DNA of 41,370 nucleotides. Source: Gemmatimonadaceae bacterium. Lineage in GTDB: Bacteria > Gemmatimonadota > Gemmatimonadetes > Gemmatimonadales > Gemmatimonadaceae. The position numbers were made by a program, and so were the translations under genes. The notes below the pieces were generated by a model, which made no database searches, was not told the origin of the DNA, and saw nothing but the letters and a program-made list of their open reading frames with translations. Positions 9,261-16,409 of this stretch are shown here, piece by piece (the stretch's first letter is position 1; the number at the start of each line of letters is the position of its first letter). Location: assembly GCA_947457545.1 (NCBI GenBank), contig CANGXD010000021.1:1-41370 (forward strand), read 5' to 3'.

Positions 9261-9316
9261 GGGAGTAAAGGGAGGAAAGGAATCTATCGTGCGGCTCGTT
9301 TCCTCCCTTTCCTCCC
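9261..9316. repeat. Purine/pyrimidine-rich inverted repeat (18-bp arms, 20-nt loop)
   Basis: The left arm 9261-9278 (GGGAGTAAAGGGAGGAAA) pairs with the right arm 9299-9316 at 17 of 18 positions. The left arm is all purine except one T, the right arm all pyrimidine, and each arm is built from GGGAGGAAA-like units. It lies 14 nt beyond the 3' end of the DUF3987 gene. There is no U-tract. It could be an RNA hairpin ending the replication operon or a DNA site such as an origin or nick site. Confidence 0.7.
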
Positions 9317-9330
9317 GTTGTGATCAGCGG

Positions 9331-10710
9331 TCACGCCTCGCGCTGAAGGTGTCGGGCGTGGGTCCAGCGTTCTTGCGGTCGTCCATTCGTAGCGCGCTTA
9401 GCCATGGACGCGAGTCCACTGCTAGAAAGTGCGCCGAGTGCTGCATCGATCTGTTTTGCACTCACGGCATTGCTACCCACGACTCCCTCTCGGATATCGC
9501 TACGGGAAAGTCCCATAGCCCCCGCACTCTCAAGCGCCACGAGCAGCCTTTCAGCCAGCGGAGAGCGCACCACCCCGTCCGCGTAGATGAATCGCCACGA
9601 GTCGGCAGCATAATGCCACACGGCTAAAGCGGCATCGAGATGACGAACCTCAATAACCGAAATACCGTCTAGCAGCGTGAGCAGCATGGCGAGACGCAGC
9701 ACGTAAGGTGCCCCACGTTCCAGCAGCGCCCGAATCACCGGGCTCGCGTCATCGACGACCGCGAGGCTTGGATATTCCACCTCCCAGCGATCCCTTGCTT
9801 CAGCACTGAGTACGACCTTTTCAATCCCGCTCGTTGCTGCAATGCTTTTGCGAATCGCAGCCACCACCTCAGACACGGCTTCAGGATCGGGTTCAGTGGG
9901 TTGTGCGAGTAGATGCGCGCGGGTGGACCAGATCGGGAGAAAGCGGTTCGCGAGGCCGTTCAGCACGGAAGCATGCCCCAGCAGCTTGCATAATTCAGAT
10001 TTGGTGATCGCCCCGACGATCGCGATATGCGGCGCCGTCGAGCACTGTGGATCACGCTTCACCATGCTGCGGAGGTCCATACCGTCCCATGCGTCCCGAA
10101 GAATGGCGCTCAAGCGATTCCCCTCGCGCGCCATCGCTTCCAGCGCGCCGCCCATTTCGCCTTCCTTGACCAACAGGCGCTTGTCGAGGACGCCGGGATC
10201 ACCGGCCCGTATCACCTTGCCCGAGTTCTCGTCTTTCGCCAACGGCGTGGGGTCACGGACCTCGGCGATCAATCCCTCAGCCGAAGACAGCCCGCTTACC
10301 ACTCTCGTCGCAGAAAAGTTGTCGTCAAGCAAGCGTGCGAGCCGACTCCCACCAACGCTGAGCGCCGTACCTTTGCGTCCCGCGCCCGTAGGACCCACGA
10401 GCAGCACAAAGACACGGGCGTGATGATCGGTGTTCCCGATGTTCATCCACGGGCCACGACCGATGATCGAGCCACACAACGCAAGCGCAGTCACGTAGAC
10501 ACTGACCGGTGCCGCTTCGGTATGGGGCGCCATGAGCCTCACGTACGCACCCACCGACCCATACAGATGCGCGGGATCAAAAGTCGGCGTCGTGATCGGC
10601 GAAGCGTTGACGGAATGTTCAACTGCTTCACGCTTAGACACCATGGACGGCGAGCGCGCGCGTTCCGCGTCGATTGGCGCCGTCGGTGGCTCCGGGGTTC
10701 GCGTCTTCAT
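9331..10710 (-). CDS. DUF3987-type replication ATPase of a mobile element
   Basis: DUF3987 proteins are P-loop ATPases found beside Prim-Pol primases in plasmids, prophages and integrative elements, where they are thought to act as replicative helicase or initiator. The phosphate-binding loop reads VGPTGAGRKGT (about 105-115), the GRKGT variant seen in this group. A downstream acidic segment (LLVKEGEMGGALEAM) and the helical LTLLDGISVIEVRHLDAALAVW region near the C-terminus are typical. A winged-helix-like tail follows. The start at 10710 makes an ATGA overlap with the primase stop; the open frame extends to 10797, but that extension overlaps the primase. 459 aa. Confidence 0.75.
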   Translation of the reverse strand: MKTRTPEPPTAPIDAERARSPSMVSKREAVEHSVNASPITTPTFDPAHLYGSVGAYVRLMAPHTEAAPVSVYVTALALCGSIIGRGPWMNIGNTDHHARVFVLLVGPTGAGRKGTALSVGGSRLARLLDDNFSATRVVSGLSSAEGLIAEVRDPTPLAKDENSGKVIRAGDPGVLDKRLLVKEGEMGGALEAMAREGNRLSAILRDAWDGMDLRSMVKRDPQCSTAPHIAIVGAITKSELCKLLGHASVLNGLANRFLPIWSTRAHLLAQPTEPDPEAVSEVVAAIRKSIAATSGIEKVVLSAEARDRWEVEYPSLAVVDDASPVIRALLERGAPYVLRLAMLLTLLDGISVIEVRHLDAALAVWHYAADSWRFIYADGVVRSPLAERLLVALESAGAMGLSRSDIREGVVGSNAVSAKQIDAALGALSSSGLASMAKRATNGRPQERWTHARHLQREA

Positions 10711-11633
10711 GAAGCCCGCCGTGCAGACCAGCCTGCAGACCGCGCATGATGGAATACCGACGCGAGTGTGATCGCCGTAGGGCGAAACGCAATCCACGCT
10801 GAGCGGTTAACCTGCTCGTCAAACTTGCGAGAGCCCGCCGACCAAGCGTCCCAGATACCACGCGCTGATGGGTGCCCCGTGTACTTCAACGCCAGTCCAA
10901 CGTCGCGCCATGTCTGGTAGTCGTCCGGATCGATGAACCGCAACGCATCGAGCGTGCAGACCGGGTCGAAGGTGTGAGCACGTGGTGCGCCTGAGGATCC
11001 ATTCGCCACCTTGGGCCCCAGGCGAGCCGCATCGAGTCGCCGGATCTCTTCCGCGATTACGAACGGCATGTCCGATAGCGCACAGTCGGCGGGCGAGCGG
11101 GCTTCGCACCACTCGTACACAATCCCCTTCGGATGGATGGAGGGCGGCGCGACGAACAGCCCGCGCCCCGTCTTCACTTCCAATCCCGCACCGATTTCAT
11201 CTTCAAACACGTTGCGCACCGGACGATCAGCGATGTCCACGGGCACGCGCACGATACGATTGATACCGCGACTTGAGCGATACGCCCAGGTGGGCGCCCA
11301 TGTCGCCGCCATACTTTCGATCCTCTCATTGGCCGACGGGGTGTCCCCCTCGATTAACCCGAGGCGTAGTACACCACCGAGCCGCACGCCGATGTTGGCG
11401 TCTGGCCACCGCTCCCACCAAGCGCTGACTTGTTCCGGATGTGTCGAGGCCCGATGGAATCCGCCGAGGGTACCGATCTCGGAGTCGGTGTCGCGTCCCT
11501 CTTTCCATAGCGTCCCGTCGTGCTTGAGCCGCCCGACCATTGCTCTCTTGGTGCGCGGTGCGCAAGGGAACACTGGGAGTCCGAACTCGCTCGATAGCGA
11601 CAGCGCCGCCCATCCTAAGGGTGAGAGGGTCAT
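10707..11633 (-). CDS. Prim-Pol primase/polymerase with PriCT-2 domain
   Basis: This protein would prime replication of the element. The Prim-Pol domain spans about 5-190: GLPVFPC near the N-terminus, IGVRLGG, the acidic site LIEGD (Glu95, Asp97), the SRGINRI segment (about 121-127) and GLEVKTGRGLFVAPPSIHP (150-168). A PriCT-2 domain (about 225-285; DPDDYQTWRDVGLALKYTG, GIWDAWSAGS) follows. The usual hDhD is IEGD here, and the usual His of SGGxHxY is Asn125, so the metal and nucleotide sites deviate. It overlaps the upstream PC4 gene and the downstream DUF3987 gene by ATGA junctions, so the three are translationally coupled. Confidence 0.8.
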   Translation of the reverse strand: MTLSPLGWAALSLSSEFGLPVFPCAPRTKRAMVGRLKHDGTLWKEGRDTDSEIGTLGGFHRASTHPEQVSAWWERWPDANIGVRLGGVLRLGLIEGDTPSANERIESMAATWAPTWAYRSSRGINRIVRVPVDIADRPVRNVFEDEIGAGLEVKTGRGLFVAPPSIHPKGIVYEWCEARSPADCALSDMPFVIAEEIRRLDAARLGPKVANGSSGAPRAHTFDPVCTLDALRFIDPDDYQTWRDVGLALKYTGHPSARGIWDAWSAGSRKFDEQVNRSAWIAFRPTAITLASVFHHARSAGWSARRAS

Positions 11634-11932
11634 CGGGTCCCCTCCTGCGCTTTGGAGAACACGTCCGCGCGATCAAGCGCCGCCGCTACGCCTTCCGCTA
11701 GGTCGGCGAGTTCGTTGCGACGAATCGCGAGGCCCTTGTCCTTGGTCGGCCACCATTGCCCGGACGTGTCACGCGTCCAGATGCGCAAACTCAGGAAGTG
11801 GCGGCCGTTGTACTCTGTCCACGTGATGCGGAGTTCCTCACGGTCGCCACGCAACGCCGTCGCGAGTCGCTCGCCCCTCTCGAAGGGTGCGGTGCGATGA
11901 GACGCGGCGGGAGTGGCGTTTCCGGCGCGCAC
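11630..11932 (-). CDS. PC4/Sub1-like single-stranded-DNA-binding protein
   Basis: The C-terminal 65 residues fit the PC4 (PF02229) pattern: strands ITWTEYNGRHFLSLRIWTRD, then a short turn, PTKDKGLAIRRNELADLAEGVAAAL. The family binds ssDNA as a dimer. Encoded just before the Prim-Pol primase with a 4-nt ATGA overlap, it is probably the ssDNA-binding partner of the replication module. The first 30 residues look disordered. No tail like that of bacterial SSB is present. Confidence 0.75.
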   Translation of the reverse strand: MRAGNATPAASHRTAPFERGERLATALRGDREELRITWTEYNGRHFLSLRIWTRDTSGQWWPTKDKGLAIRRNELADLAEGVAAALDRADVFSKAQEGTR

Positions 11933-11958
11933 CTGTTCGGCATGGGCGCGCAGATCGA

Positions 11959-12052
11959 TTGCGGGCTTGTTGATTCGCTCTTACATTTTTTATCAGGTGT
12001 AGGATGGTTTCGCCGCGCGCCCCGACTGAACCTCGGGGCGCGTGTGTTTTTC
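11959..12052 (+). ncRNA. Candidate short plus-strand RNA (promoter-like element to terminator)
   Basis: A strong terminator hairpin with no plus-strand gene in front of it ends a roughly 60-nt stretch. The stem is CGCGCCCCGA (12016-12025) pairing with TCGGGGCGCG (12033-12042), loop of 7, followed by TGTGTTTTT. Upstream, TTGCGG (11959-11964), a 17-bp spacer and TACATT (11982-11987) resemble a sigma-70 promoter, predicting a start near 11994. It lies antisense in the gap between the HTH and PC4 genes. A copy-control antisense RNA is one reading; this is inference. Confidence 0.35.
12016..12052 (+). terminator. Rho-independent terminator in the replication module
   Basis: A perfect 10-bp GC-rich stem with a 7-nt loop is followed by a T-rich tail on the plus strand. 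Genes on both sides run on the minus strand, so it does not end any called gene. Confidence 0.65.
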
Positions 12053-12061
12053 CTGAGTAAC

Positions 12062-12364
12062 TCAGCCCTTGCCCGGCCTGAGCACGTGCGTTGACGGGTC
12101 GCAAGTCGAACGACGACGCGTCAAGGATGACTGCCATTCGCGGAGGGCATCCTCCGGATAGCGCACGGAGGCGCCCACTCGCACAAAGGGGGGCCCGTCA
12201 CCCCTAATGCGCATTTTTGCGAGGGTGGAGCGTGCTGTTCCGGTCAAGTCCGCGACCTCCCGGTCCGACAAGAACTTTACGAGGTTGGCTGGAGCCGCAT
12301 TTTGCATAGTGAGTGGGCTAGGGAGACGAACAGGTCGCAGCGTAGGCGTTCCTTTCCGATCCAT
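12062..12364 (-). CDS. AlpA/excisionase-type helix-turn-helix protein
   Basis: A compact MerR/excisionase-like winged HTH covers FLSDREVADLTGTARSTLAK (about 30-50), and MRIRGDGPPFVRVGASVRYPEDALREW completes the wing and last helix. Proteins of this type regulate excision or replication of integrative elements. It is the first gene of the minus-strand replication module, 129 nt before the PC4 gene, and the closest element gene to tRNA-Gly. The start could be 12364 or Met20 at 12307; neither has a clear Shine-Dalgarno. Confidence 0.75.
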   Translation of the reverse strand: MDRKGTPTLRPVRLPSPLTMQNAAPANLVKFLSDREVADLTGTARSTLAKMRIRGDGPPFVRVGASVRYPEDALREWQSSLTRRRSTCDPSTHVLRPGKG

Positions 12365-12533
12365 CCGGTGACCCCCCCGTCCAGCGCAAGTCCCTGTTTC
12401 ACCTAGATTTCGTCACGATGGACGACAGCCTTTTTCTCGATGCCGGTCAGATGAGCGACTCGCCGATCTGAAGCCGAAACATCGTCGCGTGTATCCGAGC
12501 GGCGGCGACACCTTGGTCGCGAACCAGCGCAGA

Positions 12534-12597
12534 GAAACGGCGCCACAATAGGCGTTGGCCGCGCGAAACGGCGCCGAGTGGTTACCGGATGGTTACC
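12534..12597. repeat. Short direct repeats next to tRNA-Gly, possible integrase arm sites
   Basis: GAAACGGCGCC occurs at 12534-12544 and 12565-12575 (31-bp period), and GGTTACC at 12580-12586 and 12591-12597 (11-bp period, about one helical turn). They lie between the HTH gene and tRNA-Gly. Phased short repeats near a tRNA attachment site can be recombinase or excisionase arm sites. The function is not proven. Confidence 0.35.
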
Positions 12598-12623
12598 CAC
12601 TGGCTTTAGAGCACATCGAACGA

Positions 12624-12660
12624 ACAAAGCCCCGCAACGGAAACCGTTGCGGGGCTTTGT
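12624..12660 (-). terminator. Terminator of tRNA-Gly
   Basis: A perfect 17-bp inverted repeat with a 3-nt loop (ACAAAGCCCCGCAACGG / CCGTTGCGGGGCTTTGT) begins 11 nt past the tRNA 3' end. It is symmetric with A/T flanks and could act in both directions. Confidence 0.85.
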
Positions 12661-12670
12661 ATTACGTCAG

Positions 12671-12743
<73 letters not shown>

Positions 12744-12822
12744 GAAGTGGGCACCAGCGTCCCGGCACCCAACAGGTAGTCTAGCAACCCGCCAGAAGGC
12801 TCGAAAGGGGCGCCCGCAACAC

Positions 12823-14097
12823 TTACCCGCCCCCTTCCACCCAATCGGCCGGCAACCGGCGCGACGCGAAGTACAACAGCGTCGCCGCCAACAGGTAAAA
12901 GCTCAGCCCGTAGTAAATCGCGTACCGCATCGACTCGGCCCCATACCGGGGCGCCAACAAGTCGCTCACGAAGCCGAACACCCAGAGCCCCACCGCGAGC
13001 CCCAGCAGGTTGTTCACGAGCAGAAAGAGTGCGCTGGTCGTGCTGCGCATGTTGGCCGGCGCCAAATGCTGCACGGCGTTCACCACCGGCCCCAGCCACG
13101 CCAGGTTGAGACCGATGGGCACCACGAACAGCAGCCACGCGACCACCAGACTCGTGCTGTTCATCGCCGTCAGAAAGAACGGCAACCCCACCAGATAGCA
13201 CACCGCCGGCACGAGCGCATATGCTCGCCGGTTGGTGGCGCCGAGTCGGTCGGAGAGCGCGCCGCCCAGCCAGATACCGGCCATTCCGCCAAGAAGCTGC
13301 AGCGAACCGTAGAACAGCGACGTCTGCGCCAGCGTGAGCTGGAGGCTGCGCATGAAGAACGACGGCAACCAGAACGCCACGCCGTAGCCGCAGATGCTCG
13401 AGCTGGCGGCACCGAATGCCAGTAACCAGAACGTCGGCTTGGGGAGCACGGTGCGCACGACGTCGGCGAAGCGCGGCGCCACCGGTTTTTCGGTGGCATG
13501 GCCCACGCTATCGAACGCACCGCGTACCGGATCTTTCACCACCCACTTGAACAGCGGTGCCAGCAGTACGCCGGCGGCGCCCACGGCCACAAAGGCGAAG
13601 CGCCAGTCGATGTACGCCGCCATGAGGCCGCCGAACAGCGTCCCCAACGCCGACCCTAACGGGATGCCAAACGAATACGCGGCCAACGCACGCGCCCGCT
13701 GCGCCGGCGGGAAATAATCGCCCACCAGCGAGTAGGCGGGCGCTACGCCGCCGGCTTCACCAAAGCCGACACCCAGTCGCGCCAGGAACAGCGACCAGAA
13801 TCCGGTGGCGGCGCCGCACAACATGGTGAAGCCGCTCCAGAGCGCCAGCGCCACCGTGATGATCCAGGTGCGACGCATGCGGTCGGCGGCCCACGCGACT
13901 GGCACCGCGACCGTGGAGTACAACATCGCGAACGCGAGCCCCCCCATGAGGCCGAGCTCGGTGTCGCTTAGCCCCAGGTCGCGCTTGATGGGCTCCTTGA
14001 GAATGCCAAGGATTTGTCGGTCGAGAAAATTGAACGTGTACGTGAGCGTGAGCATCGCCAATACGGCATAGCGATACCCCGGCCGCTTCTCGTTCAC
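12823..14097 (-). CDS. MFS transporter, spinster-like
   Basis: A twelve-helix major facilitator. The N-terminus NFLDRQILGILKEPIKRDLGLSDTELGLMGG is the hallmark of the spinster-type group, whose characterised members export lipids such as sphingosine-1-phosphate; bacterial substrates are mostly unknown. The loop motif ADRMRR (about 70) follows helix 2, and FGEAGGVAPAYSLVGDYFPPAQRARALA contains the signature between helices 4 and 5. The GTG start overlaps the nitroreductase stop by 4 nt (GTGA), so the two form an operon with the nitroreductase first. 424 aa, normal length. Confidence 0.88.
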   Translation of the reverse strand: MNEKRPGYRYAVLAMLTLTYTFNFLDRQILGILKEPIKRDLGLSDTELGLMGGLAFAMLYSTVAVPVAWAADRMRRTWIITVALALWSGFTMLCGAATGFWSLFLARLGVGFGEAGGVAPAYSLVGDYFPPAQRARALAAYSFGIPLGSALGTLFGGLMAAYIDWRFAFVAVGAAGVLLAPLFKWVVKDPVRGAFDSVGHATEKPVAPRFADVVRTVLPKPTFWLLAFGAASSSICGYGVAFWLPSFFMRSLQLTLAQTSLFYGSLQLLGGMAGIWLGGALSDRLGATNRRAYALVPAVCYLVGLPFFLTAMNSTSLVVAWLLFVVPIGLNLAWLGPVVNAVQHLAPANMRSTTSALFLLVNNLLGLAVGLWVFGFVSDLLAPRYGAESMRYAIYYGLSFYLLAATLLYFASRRLPADWVEGGG

Positions 14098-14654
14098 GCG
14101 ACCCAGTGCGTGACTTCGGCCGCGGCGCGGCGCGCCTTGGGCTCGGGCACTTCGGCGGGGGTGCCCACCGTGAGCACGGCCACGATGCGCTCACCCTCGG
14201 GCACCCCCACCGCCGACCGCGCGGCGGGATCGTCCATGATCGCGCCCGAACGGATATGCGTGCCGAGTCCGAGTTCGACGGCGGCGAGGCAGAGGTTCTG
14301 CGTGGCCATCATCGTCGACGCGTAATCTTCTTCGCGAATTTCCGGGTTCTCATTGAGCGTCATCGCGACGATGACCATGCACGGCTGCGCGCGGTGTTCG
14401 TCGCTCGTCGCCTTGCGAATGGACTCGGCGTGCGCTTCGTCGGTGGCCTTCTTGGCCTTGCGGTTGCCGAGGGCGAGGCCGTAGCCGGCGCGCGCTTCGG
14501 GACCGAGGACGTAGAAGCGCCACGGATTGGTGAGGCGGTGGATTGGGGCCAGCGTGGCCGCCTGAATGATCTGCTCGAGCTCTTCGCGCGTGGGGGGGCG
14601 GTCGGTGAACTTGCGCACGGAGCGGCGCGCGGCAATGGCGTCGGTGATGTTCAT
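14094..14654 (-). CDS. Nitroreductase-family flavoprotein
   Basis: An FMN-dependent oxidoreductase. The start MNITDAIAARRSVRKFTDRPP shows the N-terminal RRSVRxF FMN-phosphate site; APIHRLTNPWRFYVL supplies further FMN contacts, and ASTMMATQNLCLAAVELGLGTHI (central) with GVPEGERIVAVLTVG is the usual C-terminal half. 186 aa. The open frame extends upstream to 14780, but homology-like sequence starts at ATG 14654. Substrate unknown. Co-transcribed with the MFS gene; divergent from the exonuclease gene 124 nt away. Confidence 0.88.
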   Translation of the reverse strand: MNITDAIAARRSVRKFTDRPPTREELEQIIQAATLAPIHRLTNPWRFYVLGPEARAGYGLALGNRKAKKATDEAHAESIRKATSDEHRAQPCMVIVAMTLNENPEIREEDYASTMMATQNLCLAAVELGLGTHIRSGAIMDDPAARSAVGVPEGERIVAVLTVGTPAEVPEPKARRAAAEVTHWVA

Positions 14655-14778
14655 GAGAGCAGGTCGGGAGCAGGTCGGGAGCAGTGTCGTCACATGGGGA
14701 GCACCGGCCAGGGGCCGGTACCGCTGCTGCAACATAAGCGCTCCGGGACGATCTGCGACATGACGGCTAGATTGCGGC

Positions 14779-15666
14779 ATGACTCTCCCGCACCTGCTCG
14801 TCGTGGATGCCCAATCGTTGGCCGGTCGCGCCGCCCATGTCGCGGCCGGTGATGTGGTGAACGGCGTGCGCCTCTGGTGTCAGATGGCGCGCGGCGCCGC
14901 GCTCGACATTGGCGCGACGCATCTGGTGGCGGCGTGGGACCACGACGGTCCCACCTTTCGTCACGCGCTGTATGCCCAGTACAAGCACCGGCGCACGGGT
15001 TCGATGCGTGCGCGCATTGCGCCCATTCGCGACGGGGTGGAAGCGACGGGCATGACGAGCATCAGCGTCGACACGTTCGAAGGCGACGACTGCGTGGCGA
15101 CGATCATGGCGCGCTTTCGCGACGAGGCGCGCGTGACGGTGCTGTCGAACGATTCCGATCTGTTGCAGTTCGTGTCGGAAGGCGTGGACGTGGCGACGTA
15201 CGTGGGCGTGGGGAAAGGCACCAACGGCGCGCGCATCAAGACGTGGACCGAAGCCGACGTACTCGACCGCTTTGGCGTGGCCCCGGTGAACCTGCCGGCG
15301 TTCAAGGCGCTGTGCGGTGAAGAAGGCGACGACATTCCCGGCGTGCGCAACGTGGGGAAAGGCACCGCGGTGAAGTTGCTGCGCCGTTGGCAGTCCATCG
15401 AAAAAGCGCTCGAGGCCAGCGAATTCGTGAGCCATCGCGACGACACCGCGAAGCTGGCGGGGCAACACGAGCATGTGCGGCTCATGCTGCAGCTCACCAC
15501 AATTTCGCAGCAGGCACCTATTCCGGCGCTTGCGCTGTCGCAGTGTGAACTGGTGCGCATTGCGTGGCCGCAGGGATCCGCGGCGCGGGCTACCGCGAAA
15601 GACACCGGGGTGACGAACCATGTGGCCGCGGGCCCGGGTTTGGAGGATGTGCCCTTCCCCGAGTGA
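14779..15666 (+). CDS. FEN-type 5'-3' exonuclease (PolI N-domain-like)
   Basis: It resembles the 5'-nuclease domain of DNA polymerase I as a stand-alone protein, likely removing flaps or RNA primers. Metal-site acidic residues are visible: VVDAQS near the N-terminus, AAWDHDGPTFRH, FEGDDCVATIMAR (about 110-122) and VLSNDSDLLQFV (about 131-142). The helix-hairpin-helix is EEGDDIPGVRNVGKGTAVKLLRRW (about 190). 295 aa matches this family. The C-terminal 30 residues look disordered. Confidence 0.9.
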   Translation: MTLPHLLVVDAQSLAGRAAHVAAGDVVNGVRLWCQMARGAALDIGATHLVAAWDHDGPTFRHALYAQYKHRRTGSMRARIAPIRDGVEATGMTSISVDTFEGDDCVATIMARFRDEARVTVLSNDSDLLQFVSEGVDVATYVGVGKGTNGARIKTWTEADVLDRFGVAPVNLPAFKALCGEEGDDIPGVRNVGKGTAVKLLRRWQSIEKALEASEFVSHRDDTAKLAGQHEHVRLMLQLTTISQQAPIPALALSQCELVRIAWPQGSAARATAKDTGVTNHVAAGPGLEDVPFPE

Positions 15667-15732
15667 CCCTCGTGCACGCGCCGGGGTATCTTTCGGACAA
15701 CACGAAGAGACACCCTGCCCTTGGAGGCATGC

Positions 15733-15894
15733 ATGAAGAAGCTCAAGACCGGAGCGGTTCCGGATTTTTCCCGCAAGAAACCGGTGGCCGGTGGTAAGCC
15801 TGTCGCGTCGGGAGAACAGGCGTATGTGCCTGACCCGCGGCAGAAGCAGGCCGCGCCGACCAAGTCGAAGAACGGCGGTCGTCGCGGGACCTGA
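15733..15894 (+). CDS. Small basic protein (53 aa)
   Basis: ATG 15733 has a strong GGAGG (15723-15727) five bases upstream. The product starts MKKLKTGAVPDFSRKK and ends KSKNGGRRGT: Lys/Arg-rich, Pro/Gly-rich, probably disordered and possibly nucleic-acid- or ribosome-binding. A strong terminator follows 19 nt later, which supports a real transcript. No family recognised. Confidence 0.65.
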   Translation: MKKLKTGAVPDFSRKKPVAGGKPVASGEQAYVPDPRQKQAAPTKSKNGGRRGT

Positions 15895-15912
15895 TAGGCA
15901 TGACCGGAACGC

Positions 15913-15945
15913 AAAACGGCCCCCGAAATTCGGGGGCCGTTTTTG
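15913..15945 (+). terminator. Rho-independent terminator
   Basis: AAAACGGCCCCCG and CGGGGGCCGTTTT pair over 13 bp with a 5-nt loop and run into TTTTTG. It ends the 53-aa gene transcript. Confidence 0.92.
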
Positions 15946-15972
15946 TGTTGCGTAACCATCTGCTCTGAAACA

Positions 15973-16005
15973 AGAGCCACAGATCGGGATTGAACCGATG
16001 ACCGC
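15973..16005. repeat. attL-like copy of the tRNA-Thr 3' end
   Basis: 33 bp identical to 18496-18528, i.e. the discriminator, acceptor and T-arm part of tRNA-Thr(CGT). The identity stops abruptly at both ends. It is the distal attachment site of the mini-island. Confidence 0.9.
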
Positions 16006-16172
16006 TTCAATCCCAAACCCCGGCGCTTTCGTCGATGTTGTTGCTGTACAAGAGCCTACGCCGTACGTGCTGAACCCGCAAGGGGATCGAACAGGTAAGA
16101 TTTCCGCAGCGCAAACCGTCCCGGAAGTGTCCCCGCGCCGCGTGCAATGGGACGTGGAGAGTCAAGACCTTC

Positions 16173-16409
16173 ATGAACACAATTGCAAGCGGAACTGACT
16201 GGGAAAACTCATTGGGTTTTCCCGAGCGAAATGTCGTGATCAGCCCTCGGAGAATAGCGTCATACAAGATGCCGACCCCGTACGACTCGGTCTATAAGAG
16301 GGAAGAGCCTGGTGGGAACAAGCGCTGGGTGAGGATTCCCAAGGAAAGCTTGATCAACAACGCCTACAGCGAATTTTCACGTACCGGTCAAGGGTGCCAG
16401 CTGCCATGA
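16173..16409 (+). CDS. Hypothetical 78-aa protein of the mini-island
   Basis: An unrecognised soluble protein with polar, aromatic-rich sequence (KMPTPYDSVYKREEPGGNKRW). Its stop overlaps the next gene's start as ATGA, suggesting a two-gene operon. An 8-bp hairpin (GGGAAAAC/GTTTTCCC, 16201-16223) lies within the coding part. The first codons are uncertain; it could also be a decayed remnant of a longer gene. Confidence 0.4.
   Translation: MNTIASGTDWENSLGFPERNVVISPRRIASYKMPTPYDSVYKREEPGGNKRWVRIPKESLINNAYSEFSRTGQGCQLP

Larger units (their letters stand above)
8502..9330. other. Stretch without a convincing gene
   Basis: About 830 nt separate the 8145 gene and the DUF3987 gene. Open frames here (8714-9127, 8829-9170) are rich in Arg/Ser/Pro, lack family signatures and overlap one another, so I do not call them. 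The stretch holds a small hairpin at 8524-8541 and a large purine/pyrimidine inverted repeat at 9261-9316. It may be decayed cargo or a cis-acting region of the element. Confidence 0.5.
1..12670. mobile_element. Candidate integrative element or genomic island (left end outside window)
   Basis: The region combines an integrase, a type I restriction-modification operon with companion genes, a plasmid/phage-like replication module and an excisionase-like HTH gene. It stops at the 3' side of an intact tRNA-Gly(CCC). Its base composition is visibly more mixed than the flanking core. I could not find a second copy of the tRNA-Gly 3' end inside the window, so the other attachment site, if any, lies to the left. 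The integrase is far from the tRNA, so the region may be composite rather than a single element. Confidence 0.5.

Noticed and set aside
12403-12627. Minus-strand 74-codon frame between the HTH gene and tRNA-Gly.
   Set aside because: Its tail looks mildly helical but no domain is recognised, and it runs across the repeats and into the terminator; more likely chance.
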